Source: Pseudomonadota bacterium
GTDB lineage: Bacteria; Myxococcota; Myxococcia; Myxococcales; Myxococcaceae
Assembly (NCBI GenBank): GCA_023424585.1
Contig: JAFADT010000369.1
Location: 1 to 11,203, forward strand
Length of the DNA stretch: 11,203 nucleotides
Direction: 5' to 3'
The translations under genes and the position numbers were made by a program. Shown piece by piece: positions 6,796 through 11,203 of the stretch. Under the pieces are notes generated by a model. The model saw only the letters and a list, made by a program, of their open reading frames with translations, did no database searches and was not told where the DNA came from. Each line of letters starts with the position of its first letter. The first letter of the stretch is position 1.

Positions 6796-7416
6796 ATGGA
6801 CTGGGCGCTGCCCGCGCTCCGGCTGGACCTGGAGGCCGCGACGCGCCAGCGCTTCCGGGAGACAGGCGCCCAGGAGGACTTCCTGCACCGCCATGACGCA
6901 CCGGCCCATGAAGCCCAGGGGCCGGCGCGGACGGAGCGCTTCGAGCGGGCCCTGGCCCGGGTGCGGCGCCTCGCGGACTCGGGGGAGCCGCTGAGCTTCA
7001 CCCGGATGGTGGAGGTCCAGTCGACGCTGCTGGGGGAGCCCACCGGCTTTCGCACCGGGGATGCGTTCGCGCGGGGCGGCGCGCACCGGTACGCGCACGC
7101 GCCCGGCCTGGAGGCGACCTTCCGCGAGAAGGTGGAGGCGGACGCGCGGGAGCCACGCCATCCGGTGGCGCATGCCACCCGGTTGTACCTGGACCTGTGT
7201 TTCTTCCACCCCTTCCCGGACGGCAATGCCCGGGCGGCGCGGCTGTGGCTGGAGTACATGCTGCGGCGGGGCCGGCTGCCGACGCCGCCGCTGGTCCCGG
7301 TGGTGCTGTGGCGCAAGCACCCGGGAGACGCGGTCAACTACACGCGGCTGGCCCGGCTGCTGGCCCGGAGCATCGCGGGACCGGACGCGCCGTGCCGCAA
7401 CGAGGTGCCTGAATGA
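6796..7416 (+). CDS. Fic-domain protein with altered catalytic loop (HPFPDGNARAAR)
   Basis: Fic proteins transfer AMP or related groups to hydroxyl side chains. The flap-region segment EPTGFRTGDAFARGGAHRYA (81-100) matches the strand pair before the Fic core, and the active loop is at 138-149. Catalytic His138, metal-binding Asp142, Asn144, Arg146 and Arg149 are all present, but the consensus second Gly (HxFx(D/E)GNGRxxR) is Ala145. I find no (S/T)xxxE(G/N) inhibitory motif in this protein or in its neighbour. ATG 6796 is chosen because AGGAGG lies at 6779-6784; GTG 6739 is a longer alternative without such a site. The 206 residues form a single domain without signal peptide or membrane segment. 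A second gene starts 16 bases downstream with its own strong ribosome-binding site, suggesting a two-gene unit. The family call is secure; activity and target are unknown. Confidence 0.88.
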   Translation: MDWALPALRLDLEAATRQRFRETGAQEDFLHRHDAPAHEAQGPARTERFERALARVRRLADSGEPLSFTRMVEVQSTLLGEPTGFRTGDAFARGGAHRYAHAPGLEATFREKVEADAREPRHPVAHATRLYLDLCFFHPFPDGNARAARLWLEYMLRRGRLPTPPLVPVVLWRKHPGDAVNYTRLARLLARSIAGPDAPCRNEVPE

Positions 7417-7432
7417 ACGCGGAGGTGACCGT

Positions 7433-8128
7433 ATGAGCAAGACACCCCTGGGGGCCTGGGAGCGCATCCGCGGCAGCCTGGACGGGTATGACCCGGAGAA
7501 GGTCATCCGCATGCTGCGTGAGTACCTGGCGCCGCGCGTGCCGCCGGGGACGCGCAAGCTCACGGACGAGCAGCACGACGCGATGGCGAAACACCTCCAG
7601 CGGATGCTCCAGCAGAACCTGGGGCCCTGGTACACGGACACGAACCTGTACCTGGGCAATGAGAGCTTCGGTGGCTACTGCTGGTGTCACCGCTTCTTCC
7701 GGCACAAGCCCACGCCGAACATGAGCGTGGAGTACAACATCCAGCTCATCATCGACGCGCTGGAGCGGTCGCGGGAATGGCTGTTCAAGCTGGACGCCCA
7801 CTTCCAGGCGCTGAAGCAGAGCCTGCCCTCGGCGCCCGAGGACTCGGACATCCGGATGCTCGCGCTGGCGGACGGCATCGTCACCACGATGAACCTCACC
7901 ATGGACGCCACCGGCTGCGAGGAGGCCTGGTACACCTTCGCGGACGAGGCGATGGCGTGGATGTTCGAAGCCATCGGGCTGCGCCCGGGCTATCAGGCCG
8001 GGAAGCTGATGCGGAAGCTGTTCGCCTTCGAGTCCTGGCACTCACCGCTCGAGGAAGAGCTGCACGACTCGGCGGAGAAGGTGGCGGCGGCCGTCGTGGA
8101 GGACGAGGGCCGCCGACACACGCACTGA
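7433..8128 (+). CDS. Unrecognised 231-residue protein paired with the Fic gene
   Basis: I do not recognise this family. It is a soluble, probably mostly helical protein without signal peptide or membrane helix. Notable segments are an N-terminal helix-rich part (YDPEKVIRMLREYLAP, 19-34), an aromatic/Cys core GGYCWCHRFFRHKP (80-93) containing C-W-C-H, a helix SVEYNIQLIIDALERSREWL (98-117), and the Trp-rich ATGCEEAWYTFADEAMAWMF (159-178). The end is acidic, then HTH. The start is set by GGAGGTGAC at 7421-7429, seven bases before ATG 7433. Codon use is as GC-rich as its neighbours and gives no sign of recent transfer. Co-transcription with the Fic gene suggests an accessory, antitoxin or target role, but it is much longer than a usual Fic antitoxin and lacks the inhibitory motif. 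That it is a real gene is well supported; the function is open. Confidence 0.85.
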   Translation: MSKTPLGAWERIRGSLDGYDPEKVIRMLREYLAPRVPPGTRKLTDEQHDAMAKHLQRMLQQNLGPWYTDTNLYLGNESFGGYCWCHRFFRHKPTPNMSVEYNIQLIIDALERSREWLFKLDAHFQALKQSLPSAPEDSDIRMLALADGIVTTMNLTMDATGCEEAWYTFADEAMAWMFEAIGLRPGYQAGKLMRKLFAFESWHSPLEEELHDSAEKVAAAVVEDEGRRHTH

Positions 8129-8154
8129 CATCCGCCCGTCCTCCACTTCAGTGG
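8129..8154. terminator. Weak hairpin between convergent genes
   Basis: Only 19 bases separate the stop codons of the Fic-linked gene and the convergent hsp20 gene. TCCAC (8142-8146) and GTGGA (8151-8155) can form a short stem over TTCA that overlaps the hsp20 stop. There is no T-tract. This is the only terminator-like structure here, and it is weak. Confidence 0.2.
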
Positions 8155-8816
8155 ATGGGCTTTCCGCGCGTCATCCTGCGGGCCTGCTCGCTCGAGCCGC
8201 CCTTCACCTCGATGCGCTTGCCCTGGGGCTCGGCCTCCGGGAGCTTCAGGGAGACCTCCAGCACGCCGTTCTCGAAGTTCGCCTGCACCGACTCCGTGTC
8301 GATGCCTTCCGGGAGCGGGATGGCGCGGTGGAACATGCCGGTGCCGCGCTCCAGGCTCCAGACGCCTTCGGCCTCCTGCTCCTCCTCCACCTCGAAGGAG
8401 CGCTCGCCCTGGATCACGAGCTGGTCCTTCAGCAGCTCCACGTGGATGTCCTCCTGCTTCATTCCAGGCAGGTCGGCCTTGACGATGAGCTGTCCGTTCC
8501 GCTCCAGCACGTCCACCTGCGGTGACCAGAGGCCCTCGTCCAGCACGCCGCTCGGCGCGGCGAAGCCCCGGCCGCCGAAGCCGGTGAAGAGCTGATCCAT
8601 GTCCTCCATCATCCGGCGCATGAGGCCGAACGGGGTCAGGGGCATGGCCTCCCGGCCGGTGGTGGGTGCGTAGGCTTCACGGCGGGAGATGCCAGCGCCC
8701 GTCCGGGGCTCCTGGCCCTGCGAGCTGCCGCCCGCCACGCCGGCCTGGGCGTTCTTCACGGCGGGCGAAGAGGAGGGCTCTCCTTGCGCTCCCGGGTTCC
8801 TGTTGTCGGTTGCCAT
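8148..8816 (-). CDS. Hsp20 / alpha-crystallin small heat-shock protein
   Basis: ATP-independent holdase chaperone that should form oligomers and bind unfolding proteins in the cytoplasm. The alpha-crystallin domain spans about residues 97-203: SPQVDVLERNGQLIVKADLPGM, then EDIHVELLKDQLVIQGER, an acidic loop EVEEEQEAEG (142-151), and the A-x-x-x-x-G-V-L signature as ANFENGVLEV (179-188). It is preceded by an unusually long disordered Gly/Ser/Gln/Pro N-terminus (1-55) and the helix FGLMRRMMEDMDQLF (63-77). The C-terminal tail is Lys/Arg-rich, and a classic I-x-I anchor is only suggested by KRIEVK. The start MATDNRN at 8816 is preferred over longer reading because GGGGGAGGA (8821-8829) lies just upstream. 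The product is 222 residues, longer than typical Hsp20 (about 150). A large inverted repeat lies 66-88 bases upstream of the start. Confidence 0.94.
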   Translation of the reverse strand: MATDNRNPGAQGEPSSSPAVKNAQAGVAGGSSQGQEPRTGAGISRREAYAPTTGREAMPLTPFGLMRRMMEDMDQLFTGFGGRGFAAPSGVLDEGLWSPQVDVLERNGQLIVKADLPGMKQEDIHVELLKDQLVIQGERSFEVEEEQEAEGVWSLERGTGMFHRAIPLPEGIDTESVQANFENGVLEVSLKLPEAEPQGKRIEVKGGSSEQARRMTRGKPIH

Positions 8817-9101
8817 GACGTCCTCCCCCGGTGGAGCCCGGCTGGCGCCCGGCCGCCGGACCGCACCGGTGACTCTCAAGCGGGGATGGGATTATCCCAA
8901 CCCCAAACCTGGAGGCGCGAGGAGGGCCCATCAAGGGTCCGCGGACGCCGACCCGCCGTGGCCGCCATTGTCGGGAGCCCCGCTCCGCGAGCAGCGTGGC
9001 GTCCCGCTGGGACTCCGGACGGGAGAGGGACCTGGGGAAGTGCTGGACCGACGCACAAGGGGGTTGAACGGGGGCGTGGGAGTAGGCACAGCAAGAGGGC
9101 C
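8817..9101. other. Divergent promoter region between hsp20 and the DUF481-like gene
   Basis: About 285 bases without a supportable gene; the reading frames crossing it are unbroken only because of high GC. It holds the inverted repeat at 8882-8904. On the minus strand CTTGAGA (8880-8874), 58 bases upstream of the hsp20 start, resembles a heat-shock -35 element (CTTGAAA), but no matching -10 (CCCATNT) follows at a suitable distance. TTGAAC at 9064-9069 on the plus strand is a possible -35 without a clear -10. Confidence 0.5.
8882..8904. repeat. 23-base near-perfect inverted repeat, candidate operator
   Basis: Inner arms TGGGAT and ATCCCA flank a single central T at 8893. One mismatched pair (A8886/A8900) separates them from outer arms GGGG and CCCC, so 10 of 11 pairs match. 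Read on the minus strand the centre gives TGGGATAAT, which resembles an extended -10 element. The site lies 66-88 bases upstream of hsp20 and about 200 bases upstream of the DUF481-like gene, so it more likely belongs to hsp20. The symmetry is seen; the operator role is inferred. Confidence 0.5.
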
Positions 9102-9878
9102 ATGAATCCTTTGAGGTCCATCGGATGGGGGGTGCTGGGGGTGTTGCTCCACGCGAGCAGCGCGGCGGCACAGATCGTCAACGTGCAGGCGCTCTTCGAC
9201 GAGAAGGCGGAGCTGGGGCCGGCCGCGGCCATCGAGCTGGGCGGCGACTGGCGCACGGGCAGCACGGAGCTGTTCTCCGTGCGCGGCTCCCTGGTGGGCC
9301 AGCTGCGCTCCGAGCGAGACGTCTGGCTGGGCGTCATCCGGGGCGAGTACTCGTTCGCCACCGGCGAGCGGATCGTCAGCCAGGTGCTGGAGCACGTGCG
9401 CTACCGGCGCAAGCTCACCGAGCGTCTCTCGGCCGAGGTCTTCGCCCAGCATGAATACAACGAGTTCCGCCGGCTCCAGTTCCGGGCCCTGCTGGGCGCC
9501 GGACCGCGAGTCATCCTGCTCAACGCGGAGACCGTGGGGTTCACTTTTGGCGTGGCCCTGATGCTGGAGCACGAGCGGCTGCGCAAGGACGGCGAGGTGG
9601 ACGCGGGAGACCGCTACACGGATCCGCGAGTCTCCAGCTATCTGCTCGGGCGCTTGAGGCTGATGGAGAACATCGACCTCGTGGAGACGGTCTACCTCCA
9701 GCCGCGCGTCACCCGTCCCTCCGACCTGCGGGTGCTCAACGAGACGCTGTTCGCGGTCACCCCCAATCCCCTGGTCACGGTAGGCATCGGCTTCAACCTC
9801 ACCTACGATAGCGCTCCACCCGCGACGGTGCCGGCCCTGGACACGCAGCTGCGAACCACGGTGGGCGTGAGGTTTTGA
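9102..9878 (+). CDS. DUF481-like outer-membrane beta-barrel protein
   Basis: Secreted 258-residue protein. Residues 1-23 form a signal peptide (Arg5, hydrophobic GWGVLGVLLHASS, then AAA before Gln24), so cleavage after Ala23 is likely. The mature part shows alternating polar/hydrophobic strands with Arg/Glu/Tyr-rich turns: ELFSVRGSLVGQLRSER, DVWLGVIRGEYSF, EVFAQHEYNEFRRLQFRALLGAGPRVIL. It ends in TTVGVRF, with the terminal Phe typical of barrels inserted by BamA. The EYNEFRRLQFRALLGAGPR segment resembles DUF481 proteins, sometimes called salt-induced outer-membrane proteins. Their function is poorly known; a porin-like or structural role is inferred. ATG 9102 fits the signal peptide, although the nearby GAGG (9095-9098) is closer than ideal. 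It probably stands alone, with a hairpin 22 bases after the stop. Confidence 0.85.
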   Translation: MNPLRSIGWGVLGVLLHASSAAAQIVNVQALFDEKAELGPAAAIELGGDWRTGSTELFSVRGSLVGQLRSERDVWLGVIRGEYSFATGERIVSQVLEHVRYRRKLTERLSAEVFAQHEYNEFRRLQFRALLGAGPRVILLNAETVGFTFGVALMLEHERLRKDGEVDAGDRYTDPRVSSYLLGRLRLMENIDLVETVYLQPRVTRPSDLRVLNETLFAVTPNPLVTVGIGFNLTYDSAPPATVPALDTQLRTTVGVRF

Positions 9879-9900
9879 TCGACCCTCCACCACGAGCACC

Positions 9901-9923
9901 GGGAGCGCACGCCCTCCGCTCCC
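9901..9923 (+). terminator. Candidate terminator hairpin after the DUF481-like gene
   Basis: GGGAGCG (9901-9907) pairs perfectly with CGCTCCC (9917-9923) over a 9-base loop, 22 bases after the stop codon. The downstream sequence is C-rich rather than T-rich, so termination would be non-canonical or the stem may only stabilise the mRNA end. Confidence 0.4.
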
Positions 9924-9966
9924 CCACCCCGGGTTGACACACCGCCCCTCCAGGGGCTTCACTGTC

Positions 9967-9985
9967 GATATTGATTATCACTATC
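9967..9985. promoter_or_regulatory. Fur-box-like iron-responsive operator
   Basis: GATATTGATTATCACTATC matches the classical 19-base Fur box (GATAATGATAATCATTATC) at 16 of 19 positions, including both ends and the central C. It lies within a larger palindrome: ATATTGAT (9968-9975) and ATCAATAT (9983-9990) around seven bases. This is by far the most AT-rich stretch of the window, so chance is unlikely. It is centred about 38 bases upstream of the ABC transporter start, a normal place for a repressor. TTGACA at 9934-9939 could be a -35, but no good -10 lies 16-18 bases after it. Confidence 0.78.
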
Positions 9986-9999
9986 AATATTGAAATATG

Positions 10000-10006
10000 A
10001 AGGAGG
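10000..10006 (+). promoter_or_regulatory. Shine-Dalgarno site selecting GTG 10014
   Basis: AAGGAGG ends seven bases before GTG 10014. The nearer ATG at 10007 and the GTG at 10012 run quickly into stops, and ATG 10047 is farther than a functional spacing, so this site decides the start of the ABC transporter. Confidence 0.8.
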
Positions 10007-10013
10007 ATGGGGT

Positions 10014-11203
10014 GTGAGTGAGCACGCGCGGGGGGCTCGGCCGGGGATGGGGGGGCTTGTCGCGCTCCTGCGGATGCAGGGGCCGCTGGTGACCGTGGCG
10101 GCCCTGAGCTCGACGCTGGCGGCGGGGCTCGGGCTGGTGCCGTTCTTCGCGGTGGCGCGGATGGCGACGGCCATCTACGCCGAGCCGCCGCGGCTCGACG
10201 CGGTGACGTCGCTCGCAGGGATGGCGGCGGGGGCGCTGGTGCTCCGGGCGCTGCTGGCGTCGGCGTCGACCGTGACCGCGCACGTGGCGGCGTTCCGGAT
10301 CCTCCACGGGCTGCGGCTCGCGCTGGCGCGCAAGCTGGGCGCCGTCCCCCTGTCCTTCTACGCTCACCGGAGCACGGGGGAGCTGAAGAAGACGCTGATG
10401 GACGACGTGGGGCAGATTGAAGCCTTCGTCGCGCACCACTTCCCGGACGCCGTCGCCGCCGTGGCGGTGCCGCTCGTCACGGCGGCCGCGCTGCTCTGGG
10501 TGGACTGGCGCATGGCCCTGGCGAGCGTCGCCGTGGCGCCGCTGGCGTTCGCGGCCATGGCCATGGCCATGCGCGACGTGGGCAAGGCGCATGAGCAGTG
10601 GAGCGCCATCCAGGGCCGGATGAACGCGTCGCTCCTGGAGTACCTGCGCGGCATCCACGTCATCAAGACGTTCGGCCTGTCGGCGAAGCGCTTCGGGGAC
10701 CTCTCGCGCTCCATCCAGGAGGGGCTGGCCTGGATGGAGGGCTTCATGCGCACCAACGGCCGGGGCTACGGCGCGTTCGGGGCGCTCATCGGCTCCAGCC
10801 TGGTGGTGCTGGTGCCCGCGGGCGGGTGGTTCTTCCTGCACGGCACGCTGTCGCTGGAGTCGCTGGTGCTGTTCCTGGTGCTGGGCCCGCAGCTGCTCAC
10901 GTCGATGCTGCGGCTGATGTTCGCGTCGAGCAACGTGGAGCGCATCCAGGGCGGCATCGCGCGCATCCGCGCCATCCTGGACACCCCCGACCTGGACGAG
11001 GCCACGGGCACCGCCGCGCCCGCGCACCACGGGCTCGCCTTCCGGAGCGTCACCTTCCGCTACGAGGAGGGCGGCAAGGACGTGCTCCGCGACGTCACCT
11101 TCGAGGCGCCCCCGGGCAAGGTGACGGCGCTCGTCGGCCCGTCGGGCGCGGGCAAGACGACGCTGGTGCGGCTGGTCCCCCGCCTGTGGGAGCCGTCCAG
11201 CGG
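10014..11203 (+). CDS. ABC half-transporter (permease-ATPase fusion), YbtP/YbtQ/IrtAB-like, 3' truncated by window
   Basis: Exporter-fold half-transporter: transmembrane domain at about residues 15-310, then the ATPase domain from about 330. The sequence shows hydrophobic spans at about 25-50, 65-90, 145-185 and 260-305, the coupling-type segment [19 protein letters not shown] (120-138), and the Walker A motif GPSGAGKTT (375-383). The window ends shortly after, so the signature motif, Walker B and H-loop are not seen. Proteins of this shape include the siderophore importers YbtPQ and IrtAB, as well as exporters of lipids, peptides and drugs. The Fur-like operator directly upstream favours an iron role, in which case a partner half-transporter is expected just downstream. 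Transport of a ferric siderophore is inferred, not shown. GTG 10014 is chosen by its AAGGAGG; ATG 10047 is the alternative. Confidence 0.88.
   Translation, partial: MSEHARGARPGMGGLVALLRMQGPLVTVAALSSTLAAGLGLVPFFAVARMATAIYAEPPRLDAVTSLAGMAAGALVLRALLASASTVTAHVAAFRILHGLRLALARKLGAVPLSFYAHRSTGELKKTLMDDVGQIEAFVAHHFPDAVAAVAVPLVTAAALLWVDWRMALASVAVAPLAFAAMAMAMRDVGKAHEQWSAIQGRMNASLLEYLRGIHVIKTFGLSAKRFGDLSRSIQEGLAWMEGFMRTNGRGYGAFGALIGSSLVVLVPAGGWFFLHGTLSLESLVLFLVLGPQLLTSMLRLMFASSNVERIQGGIARIRAILDTPDLDEATGTAAPAHHGLAFRSVTFRYEEGGKDVLRDVTFEAPPGKVTALVGPSGAGKTTLVRLVPRLWEPSS

Noticed and set aside
8689..9105. Possible small gene in the hsp20/DUF481 intergenic region
   Set aside because: No ribosome-binding site, low-complexity product, and overlap with the hsp20 5' end and its promoter.
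9944..9957. GCCCCT-CC-AGGGGC palindrome between the TTGACA and the Fur-like site
   Set aside because: Short, GC-only and plausible by chance; no T-tract for a terminator and no known operator match.
9934..9962. Sigma-70 promoter from TTGACA at 9934
   Set aside because: The -35 is perfect, but no hexamer resembling TATAAT lies 16-18 bases downstream; the next AT-rich block is too far away, so I did not annotate a full promoter.
9984..11030. Minus-strand frame opposite the ABC transporter
   Set aside because: His/Gln/Arg-rich shadow; the opposite strand encodes clear membrane helices and a Walker A motif.
1..11203. CRISPR array, tRNA, rRNA, insertion sequence or prophage genes
   Set aside because: No regularly spaced repeats, cloverleaf-like sequence, ribosomal RNA core sequence, transposase motif or phage gene was seen on either strand.

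Overview
The window looks like chromosomal DNA from a fruiting myxobacterium (Myxococcus/Corallococcus type). GC is very high and nearly every third codon position is G or C. GTG starts are common. A soluble FrzCD-like receptor and a CheB/CheR pair sit in a mixed-content chemosensory operon, and several proteins have the R/A/P-rich tails typical of the group. The genus is inferred from gene content and style, not from a marker gene. I see no rRNA, tRNA, CRISPR array, insertion sequence or phage gene.

Bases 1-5671 (+ strand) are the downstream part of a chemosensory operon. It holds a cytoplasmic PAS-PAS methyl-accepting protein that is open at the left edge, an ABC1/UbiB-type atypical kinase with an unusual C-terminal domain, a small ABM-fold protein with a terminal Cys-Pro motif, CheB and CheR. 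The spacing is tight: gaps of 33 and 22 bases, then GTGA and ATGA stop/start overlaps. CheA, CheW and CheY are not in the window and probably lie upstream. CheR and CheB would set receptor methylation. The ABC1 and ABM genes are the non-standard members and suggest a link to a redox, quinone or heme cue; this is inference.

Bases 5661-6581 (- strand) encode a YegS/DagK-type lipid kinase whose 3' end overlaps that of cheR by 11 bases. Bases 6796-8128 (+) hold a two-gene unit: a Fic-domain protein with an altered Fic loop (HPFPDGNARAAR), followed 16 bases later by an unrecognised 231-residue protein. This pair is the best candidate in the window for an undescribed system. Bases 8148-8816 (-) encode an Hsp20 small heat-shock protein.

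An inter-divergent region of about 285 bases carries a striking inverted repeat. It is followed on the + strand by a secreted DUF481-like outer-membrane beta-barrel protein (9102-9878). The last gene (10014 to the right edge, +) is the start of an exporter-fold ABC half-transporter of the YbtP/YbtQ/IrtAB kind. It is preceded by an AT-rich palindrome that matches the Fur box at 16 of 19 positions, so I read it as an iron-repressed siderophore-transport gene.
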